From Anthostomella pinea (taxonomy: Eukaryota; Ascomycota; Sordariomycetes; Xylariales; Xylariaceae): DNA of 64,000 nucleotides. Below, piece by piece: positions 44,415-55,157 of the stretch; the stretch's first letter is position 1, and every line of letters begins with the position of its first letter. The notes below the pieces were generated by a model. It was not told the origin of the DNA. It worked only from the letters and a program-made list of their open reading frames with translations, and ran no database searches. Location: positions 6,138,001 to 6,202,000 of the forward strand of contig CAUWAG010000003.1 in NCBI GenBank assembly GCA_963556695.1. Direction: 5' to 3'. Made by a program: the position numbers and the translations under genes.

Positions 44415-45180
44415 ATGAGTCTCAAGGTATTCGATGCCATCTCGGCCCTCAAACGGGCTCTTCCGCAAGCTCGTCTGGTCACTCCCGAGGCCACAGAGGA
44501 ATACCAGACCCTCAATGGTAGCTACCTCTCCGGCTTTGAGAGCGACTTGAACCCCGCTTGCATCTTCCTTCCCAAGTCAAGCCAAGAGGTGGCCGTTTTC
44601 ATTCAGACGATCGATTCATTCGACAATGAGGTCAAGTTTGCCATTCGCTCCGCCGGGCAACAACCACTGCCTGGTTGCGCCAATGGCCAGGATGGCATCA
44701 CCGTTGATCTTCGAGATCTCAAGGGCCTCAAGCCCCAAGACGGTGCTATCCAGTTCGCGGCAGGGAAGCGCTGGGGGTCTGTCTACGAGTATCTCGAGCC
44801 CCTCGGGCTGGGTGTTACTGGGGGCAAGTCGACGATCGGCGGTATAGGGGGTCTGGCCCCCAAGGCAAGTTATCATCTTGGATCCTGGCGCTTGTCGTTG
44901 TTTTGGTTAATTCAGGGGTAACCGATAGTTAATCAGGTGGCCTGTCCTTCTATGCATCACGAGAAGGATTAATTTGCGACAACGTCGTTAACTTCGAGAT
45001 TGCAATCGCCTCGGGCGATGTCATTAATGCGAACGAGAAAGAGAACCCGGATCATTGGGTGACCTTGCGAGGCGGTGGAAACAACTTCGGTATGTTATTC
45101 ACTTATTGATATTTAATCATATGCTACTTATAAGACTAGGAATTATACCCGCTTTGCGTTACGGCACTAAATGGTAACCT
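44415..45180 (+). pseudogene. FAD-binding oxidoreductase (PCMH/BBE type), 3' truncated
   Basis: The N-terminal half of a flavoprotein oxidase is clear: CIFLPKSSQEVAVFIQTI, then AIRSAGQQPLPGCANGQDG, where such enzymes usually have a GGH element, and SVYEYLEPLGLGVTGGKS. After an intron near 44870-44935 it continues LSFYASREGLICDNVVNFEI and WVTLRGGGNNFG. The donor of that intron is not standard (GTTATC or GCAAGT). After a second intron the frame reads GIIPALRYGTKW and hits a stop at about 45173. The substrate half, including any BBE motif, is absent. Family members oxidise sugars, alcohols or alkaloid-like metabolites with covalent FAD. Remnant, probably non-functional. Confidence 0.75.
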
Positions 45181-45439
45181 TATAGCCCTACGGGTTAACC
45201 CTTATATATACCTGCTGTTGGGTCCATGCGATTCCACATTCAAACCATCAATACCAAACCCACATGTATGATTAGATAAGAGATTAGATACCGGATTGTG
45301 AGGTCACTTAGCCAGACCTGCGAGTCCAGCTAGACCTCCCAATCCAACCCATCAGCAACATCATGACCTTGACCCAATACTCGAGTATTATGATTGATCG
45401 TTCAAGCCTGTTCCCACATAGGGTTTTATTTATTTATAA

Positions 45440-46983
45440 ATAGTTTTATTTCTAATAATTGTTGCGTTCGATGAGGCATCCGGGCTTTTTAAAATCATAC
45501 GTAATGGATCGCTGCTCATCGAAAACGACCATATCACGTCCATCTCTGATGTTGCACTGCCGGATGACGTCCCAGTTGACGCCGAGCTGGTTGACTGCAC
45601 CAACAAGATCATCACTCCAGGCTTCATTGACACGCACCGCCACGGATGGCAGACGGTCTTCAAGACAATGGGATCCAATACATCACTAAGTGAGTACGGA
45701 TATCGATATAGTGCGTTCGTGGCACTCCCGATGTTTACCCCTGATGATATCTATATCAGCCAACTCGCGGGCATCCATGAGGCACTCGCTGCCGGGGTAA
45801 CGTCGATACTCGACCATGCCCACCACACAAGGACCCGAGAGCATGCTACCGCAGGCTGGGAGGCCTCTGTCGATAGCGGCGCCAGGATCTTCTTTGCCTA
45901 CACATTCCAGAACACCTCCACCGACTTCCAGGTCCCACAACAGATTGCGCATTGGCGTGAGTTGGCTGCGGCGGCGTCATCGAACCTCTCGACATTGTGC
46001 ATCTCCTACGATGGTTTCGCGACTAGCCCTCAATCCCTTACTCAAGCAGTCGTGGATATTGCTAAGTAAGAGAGAACAACCATCCTGGATGAATCACATC
46101 ATGGACTAACGACGCGTTAGAGAGAGTGATGTTGCCGTTCTCACGACTCACCAAGTCGAAGGGCCTTGGCTCAGTAAGTGCGGATACAACACATGTTCCA
46201 CGGTGCTAGCTGATCTCTCTAGTTGGAAACACCCCGGAAGAGCTGAACCGTGTTGGGATCCTGAATTCCAGCATACCTATCGTGATCTCCCATTCGTCCT
46301 TCCTCACCGCAAGGGGCGCTCAATTATTGCGCAGTAAAAACCAGCATGTCTCTATTACAGCGGAGTCCGAGATGCATTACGGCCACTTGCATCCAAGCAG
46401 CCATCTTATCCTAGATCAGGCTTCCCTGGGTATTGATACACATTTCACCTTCTCCACAGACATCCTCACGCAGGCGCGAATGTGGCTTCAACGAGTCCGA
46501 GAACGCCTGTACAAGGATACTGTCGTCGACCGTTGGGAAATTCCCAATAGCAACCCAATGTCTGTCAATCAGGCATTCCTCTTGGCAACCAGACAGGGAG
46601 GACTAGCCCTCGGCAGAAACGACTTGGGAATCATTGCACCGAATGCTAAAGCAGACATTGTAGTCTGGGATGGCCGCTCCCCTGCACTCTTGGGCTGGAC
46701 GGATCCCATTGCAGCGGTGATCCTTCATGCGAGCGTGGGTGATATTGAACACGTCCTAGTGGATGGAAATTTTGTGAAACGTGACAAGAAGCTCGTCATT
46801 AATGGATACGACGGGGTTCAGGACCGATTTCTCGAGGCCGCTGGGCGTATTCAGACTATATTGAAGGAAACTCCGCTGCCTGCGCTGGTGGGCACCTTCC
46901 TGACAGGATCCCCATACGGCGATGTTCAGCATGCGGATGTTCAAAGAGGTGAAGGTACCGGGTACGGACCAAGCTATGTTTAA
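45440..46983 (+). CDS. Amidohydrolase-family metal-dependent hydrolase, start unresolved
   Basis: Exons about 45440-46065, 46121-46173, 46223-46983 (introns 55 and 49 nt). Metal ligands of the amidohydrolase fold are present: GFIDTHRHGWQT (HxH), LTTHQVEGPW (third His), AESEMHYGH (fourth His) and FTFSTDIL (Asp). A C-terminal strand LGIIAPNAKADIVVWDG is typical of the family. Relatives include chlorohydrolases, cytosine/guanine deaminase-like and other cyclic-amide hydrolases; the substrate is unknown. In frame, homology starts at IVAFDEASGLFKIIRNGS, but an in-frame TAA lies about 30 bases upstream and no ATG is available. Either a small 5' exon is missed or the start was lost at the junction with the truncated flavoprotein gene. 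Confidence 0.8.
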
Positions 46984-47891
46984 TTGATCTCAGAGGCTTC
47001 TTTACGAGGAGGTGAAAACACAGTTGGACATGACTAGGGGGGCAAATATAATTAGTTGAATATAATAATGCTGGATAAGTTACAACTCAATTGTGGCAAA
47101 CTGCTCGCGACACCACAGTCACCCAGCGGAAACAGCTTCGTTTCGGGCTATTGTGCTGTCCACCCTGCATAATTGTGACCCTGATTAGACGGGCGACATA
47201 GGGGTAGCGCGTTTTTTCCCCTCTACATCGAAGCGAAGTAATACTTCAGAGAATCGGGTTGGCCGCGGGTTGCATTTCTAAAGACACAGGTGGCTGGTAT
47301 GGCTGGTTGCTGAGTCGCGTCCACGAGCGAAGCATGCGAATTGCCCTCAAGATAACATGTGGTTAACATGCACCAATGGCGCTAGAATTGTTTTACATCG
47401 GTATACTCGAGGGACTGTTGTCTCTTTTCGTGGTGTGACATCTATTCGCCTCCCAATCTGTACAGTGATCCTCATTTACCATCAAAACGACCCAACCTCA
47501 ACATACCATTGGAGGATGAGATGCTTTTAAACTGTGGTGTAGCCCTAGAAGAGTACTTCTTCTTGCTTCGGTACAAAGAATCAATGCAAATGTTCAAAGA
47601 CAAATCTGGTATCTCAATGTACACACGAACGGCTTCGCCCCTTTGTCCCTGGATGGCAGCAACACGCAACCGGACGTATGCTTTCTTCTGATGTGTAGAT
47701 GCTGGCTGGCATCGCAACAAAGAGACATGGAGCCTCTTTCAACCTCGATAGACGAAAGCCATTATTATTGTCGAGGTATCCGGGCGTCCTTGACTTGAGG
47801 AAACAGATGCAATACCTATTCCAAAGGCACGTACGATCTAGCTCGATATCTTGGTAGAATTTACTATCGGCCCAGACCACACATCTCGGCA
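46984..47891. other. Intergenic
   Basis: About 900 bp; no gene supported. Confidence 0.5.
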
Positions 47892-49373
47892 ATGTCTTAC
47901 GATTCCACGATTACCGCTTTGAAGGCGTTCCTAGCCGCAAATACGCTCTTCGTATCGCTGTTCTTGTTTCGGTACACTCGCTTCTTCGGCAATATCATTG
48001 GGTGGCTTCTCTACAAGCCGAGCCCCGTCCCAAGGACCCCGACGGTTACCCCAACTGCTGTCACGGTCATCATTCCTACAGTCGACCCGGAAGGGCCTGA
48101 TTTCTTGGAGTGCTGTCGGACAGTTCTAGAGAACAATCCCGGCAACCTCATAATCATCACTGTAGGACAGACGAATGTGGATGCCACCGAGACAACCATA
48201 GCGCCCTTGAGGGCAGCACACCCTGGGACGACCATCATCGTTGACCAGACTGCTATAGCAAGTAAGCGTAGTCAGGTCAGCCACGCCTTAGAGCTCATCC
48301 GGGACAGAAAGCTTGTCACCCAGGTAGTTGCGTTGGTTGACGACCATGTCTTTTGGCCTACGAACCGATTCCTGCCCACTGCCATCGCCCCTTTCGAAGA
48401 CGCGAGGGTGGGCGCGGTCGGGATCAACAAGAGAGTACGAAGACAGCCTACCGGCTTCAGTATAGAATCGTTCTGGAACTTGCTGGGAGTAACATACCTC
48501 GAGCGCCACAACTTCGAGATCAGGGCCACGAACGCTATCGACGGCGGGGTCTTCGTCATCTCCGGGCGGACGTCGCTTTACCGTAGTAACATCCTTACCG
48601 ATCCGGCTTTAATACACGAATTCCATAACGAAATGTTCCTCTTCGGTCGGTACGGTCCGCTGAACCCCGACGACGACAACTTCTTGACACGCTGGATTGT
48701 CCGAGAGGGGTGGAAGATCAAGATTCAGTATAGCGATGACGCCCGCATTGAAACCACGCTCGGCGAATCAGCACGCTTTTTGTCTCGGTGTACCCGATGG
48801 GCTCGCACAACGTGGAGAAGCAAGGCCTCTTCGCTTTTCACCGATAGGACCGTGTGGAGGGCTCAACCCTGGGTGAGCATCTTTTCAACTTGTTCCTCAC
48901 CCAAGATTTGCTTGCTGGAGCCTGCAGGAGCAACGGGAGTAACGGCCGAATACACCGCCGAACAGGCGCGCATCGAAACACAATGGCACGTGGAGCTGAA
49001 CACTTTGCGAAAGGCCGGTGTCGCGCACGCAGACCAGATGGCCGCTTTCAACACCCTTCTCAGAGCGGCCGGCCCTACCACCACGGCCGTCCCTGCGATC
49101 ACCGTGCCCGCCATCACCGAGGCCGAGACCGTCGCCGCGTTCCGCCAGCTCGTGGAGGACGAGGTCGAGAGGCGGGTCGAGCACCGGACCCAGATGTATA
49201 GAGGTCATCGCAACGCTTACCTCACCGGCAACTTCAACGCGGCCAGGGAGCTGAAGGCCATCTCCGCCAGTCGCGCTCTGACCTCGGCACTCCGGACCCG
49301 GGTCGACCTCATCCGCACCAGGGTGTTGGCTGCCACAACCCTGCCACTCCCACCTGCGGCACCGCGTACCTAA
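47892..49373 (+). CDS. GT2 glycosyltransferase (polysaccharide-synthase type) with replaced C-terminus
   Basis: Single 493-aa frame. A hydrophobic N-terminal segment (ALKAFLAANTLFVSLFLF) precedes a GT-A catalytic domain like that of fungal Cps1/hyaluronan-synthase-type GT2 enzymes: VTVIIPTVDPEGPDF, ALVDDHVFWPTNRF, GPLNPDDDNFLTRW and the CTRWARTTWRSK element that stands for QxxRW. In relatives, C-terminal transmembrane helices for polymer export follow the next PW. Here, after WRAQPW (about residue 325), the sequence turns into a soluble Ala/Thr/Arg-rich region (TAEYTAEQARIETQWH, VEDEVERRVEHRTQMYRG) with no membrane helix. GC content rises at the same place. A small intron (donor GTGAGC at 48870) is possible but would not bring back helices. 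Confidence 0.72.
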   Translation: MSYDSTITALKAFLAANTLFVSLFLFRYTRFFGNIIGWLLYKPSPVPRTPTVTPTAVTVIIPTVDPEGPDFLECCRTVLENNPGNLIIITVGQTNVDATETTIAPLRAAHPGTTIIVDQTAIASKRSQVSHALELIRDRKLVTQVVALVDDHVFWPTNRFLPTAIAPFEDARVGAVGINKRVRRQPTGFSIESFWNLLGVTYLERHNFEIRATNAIDGGVFVISGRTSLYRSNILTDPALIHEFHNEMFLFGRYGPLNPDDDNFLTRWIVREGWKIKIQYSDDARIETTLGESARFLSRCTRWARTTWRSKASSLFTDRTVWRAQPWVSIFSTCSSPKICLLEPAGATGVTAEYTAEQARIETQWHVELNTLRKAGVAHADQMAAFNTLLRAAGPTTTAVPAITVPAITEAETVAAFRQLVEDEVERRVEHRTQMYRGHRNAYLTGNFNAARELKAISASRALTSALRTRVDLIRTRVLAATTLPLPPAAPRT

Positions 49374-50083
49374 GTGGTTCGATTTTCCGAACACAAAACC
49401 ACTGCTCGACGACATGCTCAGTGTCGTCATAGTGTTCTCTATGTTCTGTATTAAGAAAGTCTACATTTATCAATAGAGTAGTTCTGCACTGGGACTCACA
49501 GCTCGACATGTGACTTTTGCACCTAAGTGAGTCATGACCTGACAAGACCATATACACCCGCTAAATATCAAGAGGGGCTTCCTTGGTTTGATTTTCGTAG
49601 CTATTAATATCACCACCTAAAAATGCGATCTGTATTTAAAGTCCTATTATGTTGCACAAGAATGGAGTCTTTAGGGCAGACGGGCATCGGCTTATTTGGT
49701 CCCGGCGGATGGAACACGACTAACTAACCCGTCATGTTGTTCGTACTTCGACAGAAATCCTTCTACACTAACATCCTCAATCCGTTTATTCTTATAACTT
49801 CGGGACGGCCCGGTCACGCCGGTCCGCGAAGGGTCACGCCAGGCCACCGAAGATCACGCCGGTCCACAGAGTATTTTTTACCGTAGCTCTTCTTCATATG
49901 GCCGTATCCAGCTGTTACTTGTGCCCGGCGATATGAAAGCATTGCCATTATGCCCTTTAGCGATGGGGTGAGTGAGTTGAATCTAGAGCTTGAATTTCCG
50001 CGTGAAAGTGACGTTGTATCTATAGCCTTGTCGAGTCCAGCTTGATACTCCCCGTAACGCCGTCTCACAGCCGATTTCCGAGG
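49374..50083. other. Intergenic with short tandem repeat
   Basis: About 700 bp, with the 20-bp tandem repeat listed separately. No gene supported. Confidence 0.5.
49812..49870 (+). repeat. Three-unit 20-bp tandem repeat
   Basis: Three successive units built on TCACGCC(G/A)GGCC or TCACGCCGGTCC, each followed by a G/A-rich spacer. Confidence 0.75.
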
Positions 50084-50801
50084 ATGTATCTTCACGCCAC
50101 CGTCTTCATCAGCGTATTAGGCCTCCTGAGCCTTATCTGCGCCCCTCAAAGCGGTCTTGTCACTGTAAGAAGCCACGGCGTCGCGGCGTGCGATTTATGC
50201 GAGCCAGGAGCACATATTGCTAACCCAGCTACCCCAGGGCCGGTCGCTACCATATGGCACGACTGCTGCGGCCCTATGGGTCCCCGATACTCTTTCAGTC
50301 GGAACGAAATCGAATGGCGCCAGAAACCCAAAGTCGAGGCAGGCATACAGGAGTATTACCAGGAGATCCAAAAGTACGAGGCAGGCAAGACGAACGGGGC
50401 GTGGAAAACCAACGCCCATTATTTCGGCACGGTCCTGGCCAAGGTACCAAAGGACGAGGACTGCCTCGAGAACGAAGGCAACGCCTACAAGGCCATCGAG
50501 GGGAAGGGGCATAGGCCCTGAGTTCAGGTTCAGGGCAATCACGACACAGGATAAGAGCGTCATTGGTTTCCTCCTGGAGCTTCTCGACGGCCGGAAGGCG
50601 ACCAAGGACGACCAGGACAATTGCAAGAATACTCTGTGGGCCTTGCATGGGGTGGGGTTTCTCTCGGGCGATGTGCACAAGGACCAGTTCTTCACCAGGC
50701 GTGGGGATTGCTTGATGTTCGATTTCGAGGCCGCCGAGGAAACTGCCGACTACGACGCGTTTGAGAAGGAGCTGAGGGAGTTCGATAGCCCCCGAGCTTA
50801 G
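50084..50801 (+). pseudogene. Secreted kinase-like (APH/pseudokinase type) protein with frameshift
   Basis: Using the ATG at 50084, the product starts MYLHATVFISVLGLLSLICA, a good signal peptide. A Cys-containing segment follows, ending in GNAYKAIEGKG in frame 1, which stops at 50521. The homologous continuation lies in another frame from about 50505: PEFRFRAITTQDKSVIGFLL, then ALHGVGFLSGDVHKDQFF and CLMFDFEAAEE, ending at 50801. The last two resemble the catalytic HxD loop (here GDVHKDQF) and the metal-binding DFE of aminoglycoside-phosphotransferase/kinase-like folds in fungi. The switch falls in a G-rich run, so one indel explains it: a real frameshift or a sequencing error. Substrate unknown. 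Confidence 0.6.
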
Positions 50802-50974
50802 CTACAGCTTTTGGGATAGGGGGAAGGCTAGGAGAGGGTTCATAACAGATCTCCTGTGCTAGATGGCGCGATTGGGGTGCCTTTCTGAGGCAAATGTGCC
50901 TGTCATAGATGCCTGTGCGTTGATCGCAAGACAGTACACCTTGTTCTGAATTGATCTACAATCTACAGAAGTAT
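50802..50974. other. Convergent spacer
   Basis: Short spacer between the 3' ends of the kinase-like and UstYa-like genes. Confidence 0.5.
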
Positions 50975-51887
50975 TTAGTCATCGATTGGAAGTACGACCC
51001 TGGCCCCATCTTTGATCTCCTTTCCCAAGAACGTCGTGACCTGACGATAGTCTTTACACACGTGTAGGCCGCCCCAGCTTCCGTCTAGAGGACCATTGTC
51101 ATCCGAGTCGTTAGGCTTGTGCGGCTCGGTCGCCAGATCTCCTGAACACATGATTCCCTGCCTCAGATAGTCGACGCAGTGCAGGTAATGGGATTCGTGG
51201 TCCTTGGGCAGGATCTCGGGAGTGCCTTGCCTGAATCCGGCGTATATACGCGCCATCATGAAGAGGCAGTGCAGTTGGTGGGTCATGGTGGTCGTCGAGA
51301 ACGTCTCGACGTCGGTGCCCCAGCCTGTACCGGCTATCCGCGAGGATGAATCATCAAAAAATGGAATTCAGACGCGTCAGGGGCCTAGGTGAGGGAACAT
51401 ACCTGGGAATAGCGTCTTCCATTGTTCGAGGACCGCGTAACCAAAGAACTCGGAGGCGTTGGTAGGAACAAATCTGGCATCCGCATCCCACTTTCGGATC
51501 GTGGTGTCAACTATTGACGCTTTCGTCAGTCATCAAAGCTACTGGATAGGTAGGTCATTGTTGAGCTAGTAACTCACGCGCCGGGCCATTCCCGTTCACC
51601 ACGCTTCCCACCTGTGGTGTTTCTGACGGCTTTTTTCGGCTGTAATCCTGCCGGACCAGTATAAGCACCAACAGCGCGACGATGACGCATTGGAGAACGG
51701 CGCTGATGAGCCACCGGTTCGATCTGAGCGTGTCTCTCTTCCGCCTCGACTCTTGTGGTGATGTGCGCCATTGCTGCTTCTCTTCGTCGCCCATGAGCGA
51801 GTCGTCTACTTCTGTGCTGGACAAGAGTTCTTCTCGGTCTTCCATTGTTGGGACCGGCTCGTAGGTTTTGGCTTTGTTGGGCTCCAT
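50975..51887 (-). CDS. UstYa-like (DUF3328) oxidase family protein
   Basis: Three exons, complement(50975-51333, 51403-51510, 51578-51887), 258 aa, introns 69 and 67 nt. The N-terminus is cytosolic and acidic, followed by one transmembrane helix (WLISAVLQCVIVALLVLILV). The luminal part has FVPTNASEFFGYAVLEQW and both HxxHC motifs: MTHQLHCLFMMARIYAG and HYLHCVDYLRQGIMCSGD. By family, UstYa/UstYb-type proteins catalyse oxidative cyclisation or halogenation-like steps on ribosomally made peptides (ustiloxin, cyclochlorotine-like pathways), usually beside a precursor-peptide gene and a tyrosinase. I found neither here, so it may act alone or be a remnant of a larger cluster. All motifs are intact and the frame is clean. 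Confidence 0.88.
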
Positions 51888-52339
51888 CGTACAGTTTCAA
51901 AATATAAATCACGACTATGAGTCACAAGTATGAAGAGCTCAACAACGTTTTGCTTGCGGTAGATCTTGGGGGCGAGCTTGGCATATAGGTCTTGTGGCGG
52001 ACTAGGTTTCTGCGAGCCTGCACTTCCATCTCATCTTGGTGTTTGATGCTGGGGCACTTGAGACGATACTGTTGGAAATGCCTGTCGGTTAGCGGGGGGG
52101 ATTGAAGATTCTGAGCCCGAGGACGGTGGCTCTCAAGGTTGATTTGGCTGATGTTTCGTTTCATGATGCACCATGGCTGGATATGGTCCCGGACTGACAC
52201 ATGCAGGGGACAATCGTGGTCGTTTATCGTGGGACTCGCAGGGTTTCAGTTGTGTTGCAGCAAGCCAAGACCTTGACACCGCCGCCAATTGGACGCCGAA
52301 CCTACATACCATGCGCCCAAGGTCGTCCATGTCTCGCCA
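51888..52339. other. Intergenic
   Basis: About 450 bp upstream of the UstYa-like gene; no precursor peptide with Kex2-type repeats was seen. Confidence 0.5.
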
Positions 52340-52399
52340 TCTTAAGTCTCAACAATGTGTGGCGCCCTATGTAATGGTAGCGATCCGCCACTCGACATC

Positions 52400-53053
52400 A
52401 GTTCGCGTCCTATCAAACTTGTGGTCGCTCGAGACGGCTACCAACCCGACGTCAGACCAGTCGGACGCGCATATCAAGACCGAGACGGCGATGATGCTCG
52501 CCGTGGCGCATTACGCCAGCTTCTCGGACGCCCCCAAGACGACCCGCGTGCTCTACGCGCCGCGGGGTTGCCGGCAACCGAGGCGGGCTACAACGGCGAC
52601 CCGCCGTTCTGTTCGGGTCGGAGGGCGTACATGACGCAGCGCACGGCGATGCACGAGATCGCGCACACTCGGCGGGGCACCACGGCGGCGTTCGACGCGC
52701 TGGCTGCGGGCAGCGACTGGGCGAGGGCGATGCCGCTGCTGCGGTCGTTTGACGGCGCCGACGCGGCGATCACCAGTGGTCGCGGCCACTTCTGGCCGTG
52801 TGGCCTCAATTATGAGACCAAGTGGAGCGAGACGAGTCCTGGGTGCGGGATTGGTGGTGATGCGGATGCAGTGTTGAGCGGCTGCTTCATCTTCAAATGT
52901 GCATATTTTGAGTCGAATTCAGTCGTATGCATTTGCATCTCTATTTTGGTGACCGGAATTCTGCCGAGTTCGCACGGGGAATGCAGCTTGGGGTCAGAGT
53001 CCAACCCGGTTGTGATTGTCAAGTCCATCTTATCTTCCTCAAGTCGTTATTGA
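52400..53053 (+). pseudogene. HExxH metalloprotease-like protein, frameshifted
   Basis: Frame A (about 52400-52560) reads HIKTETAMMLAVAHYASFSD and TTRVLYAPRG. Homology then moves to frame B: EAGYNGDPPFCSGRRAYMTQ, TAMHEIAHTRRGTT with an HExxH zinc site, and GHFWPCGLNYETKWSET. The order (amphipathic helix, S/G-R-x-YM, HExxH, then FWP-GLNYE) resembles secreted fungal and bacterial HExxH proteins that often carry a ricin-type lectin domain. No lectin domain is visible; the frame drifts into unrelated sequence and stops at 53053. The frame change falls in a GC-rich run near 52563. No convincing signal peptide or start precedes frame A. Damaged and possibly truncated at both ends. Confidence 0.5.
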
Positions 53054-53531
53054 GAGGATGCTGCTGTGTGTACGTAGGCAGCTGACAATGCCGACTCTGA
53101 TGTTGGTGTCTAGTCAACACCAACACCGTTGTGTGACTGTCGCGTTTGACCTCTGACTGAGTGACTGTCCAACCTGCTTGGAATTCTCCGCTCGTTGGTC
53201 GCTGGCTGTTGGTAGGTCGAAGAGCTCCCCAATCCGGCGCACAAGACAATGACACAACACAATTCGCAGTGCTATGCTCTGAGCCAACTGCGACATCCAC
53301 GACTGAAAGGCAAATACTTAAGTCGAGTGCGATCGCCATCTTTCGAGTTGCTTGTTTATTCACTGCGTGATTGAAACGCCAAGAGAAACAAGTTCCTGCT
53401 TATCTGTTGGTTCTACTCAGCCTCATTCTCATCATACACTACCCCGACTACCTGCCCAAACACATGCTTACATACTAAGTAGTCGATCCCTTGTTATCTG
53501 TACGCCAGCCCTTCGTGCCCGAATCAGGAGC

Positions 53532-54514
53532 ATGGACGACACACTCCCAAGCCCCCCATTCATCGACATACCGAAGCTCGACAACTTCCGTGATGCCGGT
53601 GGCTACCCCGTGGCCTCGCAGCCCGGCAAGGTAGTGCGACAGGGTCTGATATTCCGCTCAGCCGAGCCGTCCAAGGTCGCCGAAGAGGCCATCGCAATGC
53701 TCCAAGCGCTCGGGATCACACACGTGTACGACCTGCGCTCGGCACTGGATTTGGATATGTCTCGCGAACGTGGAAATCCCCATCCAGCCAAGGAATGGCC
53801 CGGTGCCGAAAGGGTTTCCGTTCCTGTCTTTCGCGATCAGGACTACACGGCGGAAACGCAGGCCCTGCGAGACGCCAACTTCGGAGATGGTGAAGAGGTA
53901 CCTCACTGCAGCCATCCGATACATGTACTTGTCCCAGTGCTAACAGACCACATTCAGGGCTTCGTGCGAGCATACATGGGCATCCTCGAGGCTGGAACGT
54001 CTGCGGATAATACAGCACGCCCCTTCGCAACCATCCTGGCCCATCTCACCTCCGGCCCTGACCCGACCCCGCTGCTCATTCACTGTTCGGCAGGCAAGGA
54101 CAGGACGGGTATCATATGCGCCTTCATCCTGTCGCTATGCGGCGTGGACGACGAGATAGTCGCGCACGAGTACGGCCTCACGAATCTAGGGCTGAAGTCG
54201 ATACAGGCCGAGATCCTTGTCAACCTCCTGAATTTGCCCGGGTTCCGCGACAATCCTGACGGCGCAAGGGCCATGGTTGGTGCTCGGTAAGCTGTTCCTC
54301 TCGATGTCTGCAGTCATGAGACTTGGTGACAAGAACCGCAAAGCTGACCAAAACTAGGCGGGAGTCGATGCTTGGCTTTCTGAAGGCAATTCGAGAGAAG
54401 TACGGTTCGGTCGAGGCCTGTGTCTTGGAACTGGGCCTGCTTACCCCGGACGGTGTTGCGCAGCTTCGGCATAACCTGATCGTGGATGCGGAGGAGAAAT
54501 CATCAATCGACTGA
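53532..54514 (+). CDS. Tyrosine phosphatase, Y_phosphatase3 family
   Basis: Three exons, join(53532-53897, 53958-54286, 54358-54514), 283 aa. The first intron (60 nt, GTGCTAACAG branch region) is a multiple of three and open in frame, so it can be mistaken for coding sequence. Motifs: DNFRDAGGYPV near the N-terminus, GLIFRSAEPSKV, the catalytic P-loop HCSAGKDRTGI (CX5R) and the C-terminal helix EYGLTNLGLKS. Such enzymes dephosphorylate proteins or phosphoinositides; the substrate is unknown. The start at 53532 gives the compact N-terminus usual for the family; an upstream in-frame ATG at 53352 would add an unconserved leader. Confidence 0.9.
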
Positions 54515-55157
54515 AAGAAGCATGCGAATCTGCTTGGTTGACCGAGATATCAACTTGGTTGTAGCCCAACGGGCTGTTATGATACGATGCTGGAACGATG
54601 AAGCGCACTTTCGATGGCTTCGGCGGGACGTTCATCGTACCTAGGTAGAACGGCTGGCATGTCACTCAGATGCCCGAGACCATGTAGCCAATATGGCTAC
54701 GAGATGTCCAATTCGTAACCTCGCAGATTCGACTTACCGGTGCTCGTGTAGAATACATGCCATATCTTAGCCATTATTATTCGCAGCCGGTGTAGTCCAG
54801 TGTTCCCCTTTCAGTGCAGTGCTTTCACATTTGTCCCGGCACACAGTAATGTCGACTCGCTGTAGGTAAGGTGGGGCAAGGAGCAGCATTGGTGGAGCTC
54901 TATTCTGACCGCCTACCTATTCCAATGAGAGCTTGAGTGGTGACAGATTGCACAATCATCCTGGTCGCAAAAAAAAGCTCCAGAGACTTTGTCGCGGGCC
55001 CCTCTACAATTCAATCGCTACTGCGACTCGATGCCAGATACCCTCAATTCAGCCATAAACTCCTCATAATCTTGCGTTTGATGCACATAGACTGATCCCT
55101 TCGTACATGGTATAACACCCCAGGCTTGATCTACGAAAACCGACATTAACCTTCGCA
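54515..55157. other. Intergenic
   Basis: About 640 bp between the phosphatase and POL5. The right part should hold the POL5 promoter. No gene supported. Confidence 0.5.

Noticed and set aside
44415..53053. Reading the 44-53 kb segment as an intact secondary-metabolite cluster
   Set aside because: There is no PKS, NRPS, terpene synthase, precursor peptide, transporter or pathway regulator, and most genes are broken. Only isolated enzymes remain.
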